From Ettlia oleoabundans (Eukaryota; Chlorophyta; Chlorophyceae; Chlamydomonadales): 20,786 bases of DNA. Where the stretch lies: positions 1 to 20,786 of the forward strand of contig JAAMXP010002400.1 of NCBI GenBank assembly GCA_019693395.1. Reading direction: 5' to 3'. The translations under genes and the position numbers were made by a program. Shown piece after piece: positions 10,522 to 20,750 of this stretch. Numbering within the stretch: position 1 is the first letter of the stretch; every line of letters begins with the position of its first letter. The notes beneath the pieces were generated by a model, which did not search any database, was not told the origin of the DNA, and saw only the letters and a list, made by a program, of their open reading frames with translations.

Positions 10522-11161
10522 AGGATAAGCTCTGATAGTTCCTCACGATCATTTCGTTATCTTCACGCATCACTGTCCTTTTTTGGTAATGTCTTGTACT
10601 TTGCGTGGCACGCTCGGTAATGTTATTCCGTCTGTCTGCATTCTGCAAAGGCGAGTGAGAACATGATCTCAGGCAACCGCCATGCTCCAATCAAGCGGCA
10701 GACCCCGCCATGCTAGCATCCCAGGGGAATCGTGACCCATCAGCAGATTAGGACCCTTTACCTAAACGGATAAGTAGTGAGTGAGCACCTTCTAATGCAA
10801 TGTGGCCGATGCCAGCACGGGAGAGGTGCAGCCCTCATCACAACAGGTAAATATGTGCGCATTTGCTTAGAAGCAAAGCGGCGCTGGGCAGTTGCCTGTG
10901 ACAACACTGTTGAGGCACTTATTTTGGGCTCTGTAATACCAGTGTCAGTTATCTGCCATGGATGCCAGCTGGTCTCGCCCGAGGCAACACCAGCCGGTAG
11001 CTGCCTGCACGCTAGCTGCCGTTAACTGATTTCATAATTGAGAACCATATACACTGCTTGCTTTGCATAACTCCTGGCTCAGAAGTTGGAATCAAAATGA
11101 TTTCAGCAGCAGCGGGTTCCACAGACCAAAAAACCTTCATTGCACATGGAAAAATCAAAAC
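10522..11161. other. Convergent intergenic region with both 3' UTRs
   Basis: This lies between the stops of the glucosidase II beta subunit (+) and the zinc-finger gene (-). A plus-strand TGTAA at 10932-10936 is a possible poly(A) signal for the former, implying a 3' UTR of about 415 nt, which is normal for green algae. An 82-codon open frame at 10777-11025 has no recognisable features and is probably untranslated. No matching TGTAA was found for the minus-strand gene. Confidence 0.5.
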
Positions 11162-11201
11162 CTATGCCTGTTTCCTGCCCTTCTTCTTCTGCTGCTTCTG
11201 C

Positions 11202-11233
<32 letters not shown>

Positions 11234-12726
11234 GGACTTCTCAGACTTTCCTTTCTGGGGCTCTGCTGACTGCTGGCTAGGCTGCTGCCGCGACTGCTTT
11301 TGTGGCTGCTTTGGTTGCTGCTTCTGCTGCATCTCCTCCTTGCCGTCCTGCTGCTGGCTTTGCTGTCGCTCCTGCTTTTTCTGCTGCTTGCTTTTCCAAA
11401 GCCCTTTCTCCTTCATTTCCTGGCGCTGCCGCTTGCCGGGCCGCTTCTTCACTCCTGCCCCCCTGCTCTTTCCACCCGCCTGTCCACTGCCATTTTCCTG
11501 GCCGATCGCAGCAGCCTCGCTGCCCGCTGCAGCTGGTTTGGCTTTCTGCCTCTTCTGCTGCTGCTGCTCTTGGCGTGCTTGCCGTGCCTGCTTCTTTGCA
11601 GCGGCTGCTGCAGCTGCTGATGCCTGCTGCTGCTTGGCCGCTTCTAGTGCAGCATTCAGGCGCTGCAGCCGCTCCTGGTGGGTTTCCACCTCCTCCTCAC
11701 TCTCACTCGCATAGTCCTCAGCAAAGCAAAAGGCCCGCCAGCGCCGCGCCGCCTCGTCTTCTTCGTCGCTGCTGCTGCTGTCGCTGCCTGCACCGCTGCG
11801 GCGCTGCTGCCGCCAGTGCCTCTCGGCTGCGTCCGCAGCTGCCAGCTGCTTGGCGTGCTTTTTCGAAGCGAGGTGCTGCTGGAATGCGGTGGCATTGAGA
11901 ATGAGGGTGCCACGGCAAACGCGACACTTCACGGCCCGCCCCTTGACCTGCTCTCCCTTAGGGGCGTCCACCCAATTGCTGCAGTGACAGCAGAGAAATT
12001 AAGGTTCATTACGCCGACAAGAAGGGACGCATTTCTCAGCAGCAGTGTAGCTGCCGCTCCGACCACCCCACCCCACATCTATGCCATAATGCACGACGCT
12101 GTGTCTCCGTATAGCCCACCTACCCGATAAACCCTGGGGCCCCCACCTGAGCAGCTCATGCAGCTCCATCAACCGTTCCTCATCCTCCTCTGAGCCGCCG
12201 CTGAATTCCTCCTCTGATAAATCCTCCAGCCTGCGAGCCACAAGCGGTGGCCCGCCTTCCCCGTCGCTGCCGTTGTCATTAGCATGGAAGCCAGCGTCAC
12301 CGCCGCTGGGCTCGTCTAGCTCATCGTCGCTGGAGTCGTCTGCGAATATACATGGATAACCCTTCAGCATATATGCCATAGTTGAGTGAGCAAATGAGGC
12401 ATAGAGCAATAACCCAAACAATCGCTCGCTGCCGCCTGCCTGCTGCTGCTGCCGCCGACGACCAGTCACTACTTTCTGCAGAGCCTACCTGCTACAGGCT
12501 GTTTGCGGCCGATATCACTGGCTTCCGACTCGCTGCTGGATTGCTCTGCACACTCGAGGGACGTTTGGGTGAGCGCATGCAATGGGGGGACGCACAAGCA
12601 TTTGAGACAGCGTTACCCACCCGACACATCCCCGCCGCTGTCAGATGAACTGTCATCGTCGGAGCTGCTGTCGGAGCCACCTCCGTCAGCTCCATGTGTG
12701 AATAGCCAGTCCCGCCGTTTGTACAT
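11162..12726 (-). CDS. U1-type C2H2 zinc-finger protein with acidic N terminus and Lys/Gln/Ala-rich C terminus, 4 exons, 390 aa
   Basis: Exons on the minus strand are 12726-12621, 12545-12489, 12339-12147 and 11978-11162; phases close to 391 codons. The first exon was placed in the frame starting MYKRRDWLFTH. It continues the acidic-serine composition of exons 2 and 3 and splices in phase, whereas the other long frame (ATG at 12695) does not. Residues 1-118 are strongly acidic and Ser-rich. A single zinc finger spans about 137-160: C137-x2-C140-x13-H154-x5-H160, in the context CRVCRGTLILNATAFQQHL, close to U1/matrin-type fingers that bind RNA. The rest is coiled-coil-prone and low complexity: Glu/Gln-rich, then Lys/Arg/Gln basic clusters that may act as nuclear localisation signals, a run of nine alanines, and KKKGRKQA at the end. 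A nuclear or nucleolar RNA-associated role is inferred from composition only. I do not recognise a named orthologue. Confidence 0.78.
11206..11232 (-). repeat. (CTG)9 microsatellite encoding polyalanine
   Basis: Nine perfect CTG units on the plus strand are read on the minus strand as GCA codons, giving nine Ala near the C terminus of the zinc-finger protein. Imperfect CTG/CAG-rich sequence continues through most of exon 4 and encodes its Gln- and Ala-rich tracts in different frames. Confidence 0.95.
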
Positions 12727-13130
12727 TGCTGTCTCTGTCTCTAATGATAAGTGACGTGTAGCTATCGTTCAGGCATTGTTCAACCCGGCTTTCACGAGGC
12801 CAACTTTTATGTAGTGCTGTACTCGCCCTGTGACCCAACCCAGCCTTCCCGCCTCTCGCCGGAGAGCCTGGCAGGGTCATCTGGCGAGTCTCGGCGGCCA
12901 GCCATATAGAGATCATCATCGACAGCCTTCTCTTATTCGGCGACCACCGCGCCACGCTTGGCCCCCACCCACCCCACCAGCGGTCTTGCCACCCGCCTGA
13001 GAGGCCCTAGACACGAACGTGAGAGTGTTATCGGACAGTGCGCCTTTCGATCGCATAGCAGCGCGGCGCCCAGGAGCTATACTGATCACCCCCGAATCGT
13101 CTGGCTCCTCTTCCTGCAGGGAAGTTCCCC
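12727..13130. promoter_or_regulatory. Divergent intergenic region between zinc-finger and G3BP genes, probable bidirectional promoter
   Basis: This 404-nt interval separates two divergent start codons. No convincing TATA box was seen. A pyrimidine-rich AG acceptor (13118-13119) lies 11 nt before the G3BP ATG, and a GTGAGA donor-like site lies at 13019. A 101-nt 5' UTR intron is therefore possible. No coding gene is supported inside the region. Confidence 0.5.
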
Positions 13131-16100
13131 ATGGCAGCCCCCGTTCCGGCACAGGCGGCCGCACAGCAGATGCAACAGCAACCGCAGGACACGCCTGCGC
13201 AGGCGGTGAGTCGTCGCCGGGCTCATGTTTGCTGTGTTGAGTCTGCTCTCCTACCCCTGGTTGACCAGCTTCTTAAGACTGTAGTTCTGGTACCCAAAGC
13301 ATTCTGCTCTCTCCTCACTAGTTGCAATCAAGATTTAATGAACAGCATATATGTTGCCTCACAAACGCATGCCGCCGCTGCTGTTTCCCCCATTCAACCC
13401 CACGCTCCACCCTGCTGTCAACTTGCTCCACCGCCGCAGGTGGGCAACCAGTTTGTGTCTCAGTACTACACAGTGCAGCACGCCTCACCCAGGCATCTTC
13501 ACCGCTTCTACTCTGATGCCAGTACGCTCACCATTGGCGACGTGCGGCCGGATGGGTTCTTCTCTAAGAGTGCCACGGGGCAGAAGGTGGGTCTCCTGAC
13601 AGGCAGACAAGGGTTTAGAAATGATGCAAATCCCATTTTCCAATTCGTTTGCGAGCTTCCTTAACCCCTAAACTGAAATCTACAAAACGGCAGCGTTTGG
13701 TATGGCCTGCGCTGCTGCCTTAACGTTCGGCATCGATATGCAGATTTAGCAACTTGCATTCATTGGTGACTGTCTTCAGTCAGCCACAGAAGGACCTTGA
13801 GCAGGTCTTTCCACGCTGTTTCATGTCGTCGTTGCCCTTGCACCGGCTTATATTGTTTGTCACGTTGTCTAACTGCTGACGGGGATTCCCAACCGCCTGC
13901 CTGGCTGCCTCTTGTTGGCACGTCGCAACGGCATACTCCCTGCCTGTCAATACATTGCTTGACCCACCTTGATTTACCTCCCTACCTCTACTCGCCCTTG
14001 CCGCCTCCCCGCCTCCCTCCTGGCAGACCATCCATGAGCTAGTGATGGACTTGGGCTATGAGGATACCTCCACAGAAATCTACACTGTGGACTCACAGGT
14101 GGGTGGGTGGGAGGGCGGGGGATGAGGATAAGAACAAGAACGCAGTGTTGCGCATCTTGTGGATGCCGCGTTGTTCGTGCGATTCAGTTCTAGGCCTGGC
14201 ATTACCGGCTTGGTTTTTGTGCCCGGCTCCTAGCTGGCTCTTCGTATATTTGTTGTTGCATACCTGCTGATCCACCTCTTTGCCCTCGCCCCCTCCCTGT
14301 CTTATGCCATTACTAGAATTGTACTGATGGATCGGAATGCAAATTCAGCCAATAGAATTTGCTCTCACAACCTGCCGCTGTCTGCGCATCCCCCTGCCGC
14401 AGTATTCGCTGGGCGGCGGTGTAGTGGTTCAGGTGACGGGCATCATGCAGCGGCCGGGCGGGCCCAAACGCCCCTTTGTGCAGACTTTCTTCCTGGCGGT
14501 TCAGGAGAAGGGGTACTATGTGCTGAATGATGTGTTCAGGTGAGACCTGAGGGAGGCATGTGGGCCCAGGTGGGGGTGGCTATAATAGGTTCCAGGAGTT
14601 TGAGCTTGGGTAGAGCGATTGGGAGTCCGGGATCCAAAGTGAGACGGGTAGCGGGCAGGGGCAGCAAGTGCAAGGGGCCCAGCCAGGGGTATGGCAAGGT
14701 ACATGTTGCTTTGTGCCGTGGTCATTTTGAGGTACACTGTTTGTTTCAGGGCACAAGGCACGAAAGGGAGCCAGATTCGATCTTTAGTTCGCATGTCTTA
14801 ACCGACCTGTTCAAGATATGCGTTTCGGCTTGGCGCAGGTATCTACCGCTCGTGCCGCTCCCAGCGGACAATGGGGGCGCGCCTGGGGGAGCTGCGCCCG
14901 CTGCTATACCTCGGCCCACTTCTGCAAATCCTCCTGCGGCGCCCATTGTGCCCCCACCCGCAGCCCCAGTCTTGCCCCCCGGCCCCGCTGCGGCCGCTTC
15001 AGGGCCGGCAGCTATGCCGCCACAGCAGCTGCCGTTGCAGCAGGCTGGCATGCAGCCGGGGCTGCATGCGGGGGAGCAAGCCAACGGCATGCCTGTGCGA
15101 GTACCTCCGCAACCACCAGTAGCTGTGCAGTACACGGGGTATGCTGCAGCACCAGGAGCCGCACCTGCGGTGCCGCCGCCGCCTCAGCCGGCACCTATAG
15201 GCATGCCTGTGCCAGTGCCCTTGCCAACGATGCCAGGCACTTTGCCGCCACCAGCAGCAACAGCAGCGGCGGAATCTCCGCCCGCTGCCGTGCCACCGCC
15301 ACGGGGACCGCCGCCCCCCGCAGCAGCAGCCGGAGCCGCGCCACCGCCGCGCCAGCAGCCACCTCCCAAGCCAGCTGCCGAAGCCGCGAGACCGCCTGAG
15401 CCCCTTTCCTATGCTGAGCGGCTGAGGCAGGGCAGCAAGGCATCAGCACCCAGCAGCCCACGCAAGCAGCCACAGCAGCCATCCTCCGCCCCGCTTCCAG
15501 CAGCAGCACTGCAAGGCAGCACAGCAGAGCAGCCCTCCGCACCCGCAGCCTCTCCAGTGCCGCCTGCAACCGAAGAGGCCCCCCCTGCCCGGCAGCAGGC
15601 GCCTCAGCAGGCACAGCAGCCGCGGCACCAGCAGGCCGCTGATGCCATACCCCTTGAGGATCAGCCCACCGCCAGCGTCTTCGTGCGTGGCATCCCGGCT
15701 TCGGTCACCGCTGAGCAGCTGGTACAGAGGCTGGAGCAGGTGGGGCGGCACTCCTATGTTCATGCTAGAACGCACGATGGGGAAACTCTGAAGTTGTGTG
15801 CTTTAAGACTTGTGGCGAACATGCTGCGCGACAGTTCCTCTTTTCATTTCACTCATTTCACTCTGTTCTGTAAATTTCACGGTCACTCGCCACATCTTCA
15901 TGGCGCACTGCCCCTGATCTTGTGCGTTAGCCCCAATGGACACAGCTCACCGCCCTTGCTGCTCTTGCCTCCTTTTGTGTTGCAGTATGGCCGTGTGCGT
16001 CCTGGGGGGGTGATCCTCAAGTCGCAGAAGGGGCGCGATAGCTTTGCCTTCATTGATTTCGAGGACCCAACCCCTGCCCAGGTAGGTATCAGTTTGCACC

Positions 16101-17064
16101 GGCAGTGTTTGTCTTGCATTCAACACAGTGTCATGGAGAATCCAGCATATGCCCAGGTAGGGTGCTACACTTGTTTTACGCATTGCTGTTGGTGAGCTTT
16201 GCTTTTTGTGCAGCAGCAAACTTAGTGCTTAGCTCCCCACATTTTTGCATGCATGGCTGCCTACAGCTCCATCGCCGGGTTGTAGCAGAGGCCCTGGATG
16301 GCACAGGCTGTGGCCTCAGGCTGCTGTTGGAACCCACGTATAGATTATACCAGTGGTATGTGTAACTCTGCAGTGTTGATTTGCAATCTGCAATCATATG
16401 CGGGATGCAGGTGCTGCTGCGGCAGGGAATGGAGATAGACGGGGTGCAGCTGCAGGTGCAGCCCAAGCGCCCTCTCATCTTCCGCCCTGCGCTGCGGAGC
16501 GACGGTGGACGCAGCGGGCCAAACGGCGAGATGGGTGGCAGGCCAGGCCAGGGGCGCTTTGACGGCGGTGCGGCTGGAGGCGGGCGGGGGGAACGCGGTT
16601 TCCGGCCTGGGCGGGGCGGCGGCAGAGGTAAGCGCTCGCAACTGTGTCCCTGATCGTCAGCCAACATCCAACATTGGCCTTTCATGCTGACAAGCTTGCT
16701 TCTACACCGCAGTTTGTTATGTTCTCGAATGGGACTGTGTCGTTGCTTCTTGGAATTGCACACATATTAGACCCTGCTACCTGTCGCAGGTCCCTATCCC
16801 CATGGTGCAGCAGACGGCAGGGGTGGCGCTGTGGCTGGGCCACCTCGCGGCAGCATGGCGCCCCCCCAGCAAGGAGCGACAGCACCTGGCCAGGTGCCTG
16901 CAGGCCCTGCGCCGGCGCGCATGGATGGCAGGGGCTATGGGCAGGAAGCACAACCCTACGGCGGTGGCGGCAGGGGCTATGGCGGCGGCAGGGGCCGCGG
17001 CCGAAGCGGCCCGCCGCCAGCGCAGCAGCAGGCACCTGTGCCTTCACCCCAGCCTGGGGAGTGA
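13131..17064 (+). CDS. G3BP: G3BP-like RNA-binding protein (NTF2-like + RRM + RGG), 8 exons, 639 aa
   Basis: Exons are 13131-13205, 13440-13586, 14027-14098, 14403-14539, 14839-15739, 15986-16081, 16411-16627 and 16790-17064; phases close to 640 codons. G3BP proteins nucleate cytoplasmic stress granules: the NTF2-like domain dimerises and binds partners, and the RRM and RGG regions bind RNA. After a short Gln/Ala leader, the NTF2-like domain spans about residues 26-144 (VGNQFVSQYYTVQHASPRHLHRFY is cut here as VGNQFVSQYY and HRFYSDAS; then GVVVQVTGIM, RPFVQTFFLAV, YYVLNDVFR). A long Pro/Ala/Gln-rich disordered linker fills most of exon 5. The RRM runs from about 421 to 498, with RNP2-like VFVRGI and RNP1-like RDSFAFIDF. 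The C terminus is Gly/Arg-rich with RGG and RGYGG motifs. Skipping from PTPAQ straight to VLLRQG restores the RRM length, so a small exon near 16268 was not accepted. Introns above 300 nt (13587-14026, 14099-14402, 16082-16410) contain no gene. Confidence 0.9.
14099..14121 (+). repeat. G-quadruplex-type tract at the 5' splice site of G3BP intron 3
   Basis: Immediately after the donor GT come five G runs (14101-14103, 14105-14107, 14109-14111, 14113-14115, 14117-14121) separated by single bases. This is the most compact four-plus-run pattern in the window, and it is on the transcribed sense. Confidence 0.9.
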
Positions 17065-18119
17065 TGGCGCAACCCCGCCCCTTTTAGGCTTAGCACGAGA
17101 TTTTTCCTTCTGCTGGATTCTGTTTTCCGTGCCATGCATTGCGGGCTGCCCTAGCTCTCGATTTGCTTGTCGCTCCCCTGGCAATGCTTTCCCGGCAATC
17201 TTGCTGTGTGCTGCCTTTCGCTTCATTAGGGGTGCACTAAGGTGTGTGTGGCTCCCTTCTGTTGTGGCAAAGCTTTGCACTGCCCGTTGTGCTGTCAGCT
17301 TTTCCCTCCTCCGAGCGAGACAGTTGGCGTACTGCTCTGCTGCGTGCCGTTCCGTTCATGTCCAGCGCCGGCTACTTGGCGCGGAGGGTGAGTGCAGTTT
17401 GGTTGCGAACGCGAGCAACTGCCTGCTTAGAGCTTGTCTTTTCTGTGTGACTGCGTATCCGTTTTAGCGTGCATTGTGCCTTGTCCCTGCTTTGTGTACG
17501 TCCATTCTTAGCTGTGCACATCCCATGCACTGAAGTCGACCACCCTGGTGTTTGTATGCCTGCCTGCGTCTCGCCGCATCGTTTTTTCCTCTGACATTCA
17601 GTGTAAGAGTCCACCATAGCTCAGAAGCGCAGTTTCAAATTCATATATACACTCACCAAGAGCAGAAATCTTGCCACCTGGCTTTGGGGACACGTCAGCA
17701 CACAGCCTGCACATAAAACCATGGTTGAAAGCTGTCCACCTTGCCCCTCACCATGTGTGCTGGTGGTTGCGCCAGGTGTTCTGGTTAGGGGAGCCACAGA
17801 AACGGTGGATGGGATGATTGCCAGCCAGTGCAGCTTGCTTCCAATGATGCATGCTTGCTCGCTAGCGCTCTCAAATGCTGCCCTGTGCTGGTTGAAGAGC
17901 AGCAAGGGTTGTACCCACAGTAATGTACTGACAGTCCATAAGGCAGTGCTCAGCAACACCTTTTCAGGATACACAACTACAGTACACAGAAGCTAAGTGG
18001 ATCGCGATCGGAAGAGGAAAACGGCATACAGAGCTGTTCCAAAATAAGAGGCAAAGCCCAAGTTTTCCTCTAAGCACGTGACCACCGACTGTGCATGCCT
18101 GCAGCACTCAAAAGCATGG
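17065..18119. other. Convergent intergenic region, probable 3' UTRs, no firm gene
   Basis: This 1055-nt interval lies between the stops of G3BP (+) and the HMA1-type ATPase (-). A plus-strand TGTAA at 17602-17606 is a plausible poly(A) signal for G3BP, giving a 3' UTR of about 540 nt. A minus-strand open frame of 117 codons at 17621-17974 has a hydrophobic start but no recognisable family. It lies just downstream of the ATPase stop, so it is more likely part of that 3' UTR than a gene. Nothing else was seen. Confidence 0.45.
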
Positions 18120-20750
18120 CTAGGCCGCAGGCGGCACTGCTGATACTGGCAACACAGCTTCTGTCAACCCGTCCTCCCAGCCGCCTGCCACATCCTGCCT
18201 GCCGCCGTTGGCTGCCGCATGTGGCATCTCTTTTGCATCGTCCGAATGCCGAAGGTGGTGGTGGTCATGGTGCCCGATTGGCTGCCAGCTGCTGCTGCTG
18301 CCGCGCCTGGCACCCGAGCCAAAGGCCAGCAGTCGCAGAGAGTTGAGAGCCACAAGCAGCGTGGAGCCCTCGTGCAGCATAACAGCCAGCCAAAGCGGCA
18401 CCCAGCCCAGCACGGTTGGCAGCGACAGCGCCACAATGCTGCCCACAGCCAGCGCGAGGTTCTGCCGGATCACAGTCTGCAGGTTGGCAGATGCAATATG
18501 ACTGGATCAAAAGTGTTGGCTACCACGGGTGGTATGGAAAGCAGAAAGAAATGCACCAGCCCGCACATGATGTTGCAGTCTTGGCAACCGCAGCACAGGG
18601 TCAGGGGCTGTTTCGGGTCGGGTTGTCATGTCCAGGACCATACAATGGAGGACATCGGGCAGGCTACTGGTGGAATTCGGAGGCAGCATCAGTGTGACTA
18701 TCAAACACGACAATCCAGCAACCCCGCCCAAAGCAGCGTGCAAGGATATGCGGCAGGTGGCAGAAGCGGCTCACCTGCGTGGCGCGGGCAATCTTGAGGA
18801 GGAGCGGTACCGCCGCAATGCCGCCGGCATTCACCACGATGACATCAGCAGCCAGTGAGGCGGCGGCGGTGGCTGTGGAGGCTATTGCCACACCCACGTC
18901 TGCTGCTGCTAGTGCAGGGGCGTCATTGATCCCATCTCCCACCATGATCACCCCCTGGGTGCCGCGCCGCCGCTTCTTGCTGCTGCCTCTCCTGCTAGTC
19001 CCCTTGCGCGTCGCTGCCGCCGGTTTGCTAGTGCTGTTGCCGCCTGCGTTGCTTTCGTCGCTGGTGGCACGCCCGCTCATCTGCTCCACATGCGCAAGCT
19101 TCTCCTCGGGACTGCAGCCATGCCAGTAGGTAGATGTGAAAATAGTAGGCAGCAAAGGCTTTGAAGTAGTAGGTGATAACGGATGTGTGGGCATGTTCAA
19201 TGAAAGTCTTTGAGCACTTGCAGGGATTGAGTCACTCATTCGTCTCGTAAGAGGTCAGAGGTCATGAATCCCATTAACTATTAAACAAGACCCCCTTCCA
19301 CACCGCACCTCAGCGCTGCCTGCACGCTGCGGATGCCCAACTTGCGCGCTATGCGCTGCGCGCTGGCCTCATTGTCGCCCGTCAGCATGGTCACAGCCAT
19401 GCGGCTCGCCTGGGACACACGCCCCGTCCAGGAGCCCTGCGGAGGATGATATGCAACAGCGACAAGGCTTAGATGGGTAATGTTTATATCTACTTACTTG
19501 CAAACATTCAAAATTGCATTGCAAGACAGTTAAGTAGTGAATTGGGCTGATGAGGTACATCCCGTCCAAGAGCCCAAAAGACGTTTACAGGAGAGCAGTG
19601 AACTTTCTGGAACAAAGTATGGGGATGTTAGAAGCCAGTAATGCCGGTCCGCGAAACCCGCATAGCTCGTGTAAGAACTGGGGAGCGGGGCGCTGGGTGA
19701 CAACGGTTGTGATGAATGGCTGCAAAGCAGTGCCCTGCTGTTCCGAATGCCACGCTCTTGAGTGCTGCTAAATCAGACACTCCTATGCAACCCGTATTCC
19801 TCACCGTTTGCAGCTCTCGCACCGCCGCCTCGCTCTGCTTACGCACGCTGTCATCGAAACTCATCACCCACACACTACGGGCAGCGCTGCTGCAGCCGTT
19901 GCTACCGCTGCTGGCTGCTGCTGCCTGGGTGGCTGGCTCCAGAACAAGCACGGAGAGCACGCCAGAGGTGCTCTGCCCAGCCGCCAGCTTCTCCACGGCT
20001 GCCTGCTCTTCTGCCGCCAGCTTGCCGCTGACAAATTCCAACGAGCCAAAGGACGCGTGGTACTGCTGCTGCTGTCCCTGCCGCGTACTGCTGCCGCCGC
20101 TACCACCGCTGGTGCTGGTGACAATGCCCTGCACGCCGCCACCTGGCACCAACTCGAAATCTGACACATCCTCATAGCTGCCATCCAGCCCCGCCTGCTG
20201 CCCATGCAGCACCACAGCATCAGACACAGGGTGGTTGCTCCGAAGGCTAAGCGCCACGGCAGCACCTAGAGCGACACGCTTGGCGGCGCTCGCCTCGCGT
20301 GGCGACAGCCCTAGCAGGCTGGCTGTACTGCTGCCAGGCTTACTGCTGCCGCTGCCGCTTGCTCCCAATGGGCGCATGGAAGTACAGGAAAGCGAGCCGG
20401 TAGTGAGGGTGCCCGTCTTATCAAACGCCACCGTGTTACAGCCAGCTAACGCATCCAGCACCCGCCCGCCTTTCACAAGGATGCCCCTGTAACAATGCAG
20501 GAAATACGACAATGGATAATGCGAAGGACAGCAGGAGTTAGCTTGAAAGCAGGAAAAATACCGACAAGAGTGACTGCTGCAGACATAGCACAGCCCAGGT
20601 TTCTGTATATCAAAGCCACAAAACGCCGTGCTCTACTGCATACCGAGAGGCAATGGCAGCGATGGCCGACACGTAAGCCAGCGGTACCATTACAAGGGCA
20701 CAAGGGGACGCTACGGTAAGCAGGCCCATTGTGCGGTAGAAGGCGCCACG
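18120..20750 (-). CDS. HMA1: HMA1-type P1B heavy-metal ATPase, C-terminal 536 residues (5' end outside window)
   Basis: Visible exons on the minus strand are 20750-20644, 20486-19805, 19436-19309, 19111-18775 and 18476-18120 (stop); all junctions agree in phase. P-type ATPases of this group pump metal ions across membranes using an Asp-phosphate intermediate. HMA1 sits in the chloroplast envelope and has been linked to Zn, Cu and Ca. The transmembrane metal site here is SPC (20708-20700), as in the HMA1 branch, not CPC. Then come the phosphorylation motif DKTGTLT (20422-20402), SNHPVSDAVV (the P1B HP motif), MLTGDN, GDGINDAP (18939-18916), and a final membrane part with RQNLALAV and LHEGSTLLVALNSLR. 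These align from memory with Arabidopsis HMA1 almost throughout. Departures are a basic Ser/Lys/Arg-rich insertion (19077-18955) and a histidine cluster in the C-terminal tail (18272-18246). The transit peptide, first membrane segments and actuator domain lie beyond the window edge. Confidence 0.9.

Noticed and set aside
10777..11025. 82-aa open frame in the convergent spacer
   Set aside because: It has no recognised domain, no splice partners and sits in a probable 3' UTR.
11300..11898. Long plus-strand frames opposite the zinc-finger gene
   Set aside because: They are Leu/Ala/Cys-rich shadows of CTG/CAG-type codons on the minus strand, which encode the zinc finger and splice in phase.
12492..12695. 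Alternative first exon of the zinc-finger gene (ATG at 12695)
   Set aside because: It does not splice in phase with the downstream acidic exons. The frame from 12726 does and has matching composition.
16268..16353. Extra G3BP exon encoding LHRRVVAEALDG
   Set aside because: A good acceptor precedes it, but no donor restores phase convincingly, and the RRM has the expected length without it. It remains a possible alternative exon.
17621..17974. 117-aa minus-strand frame with hydrophobic segments
   Set aside because: It has no family resemblance, lies immediately downstream of the ATPase stop codon, and its length is compatible with chance.
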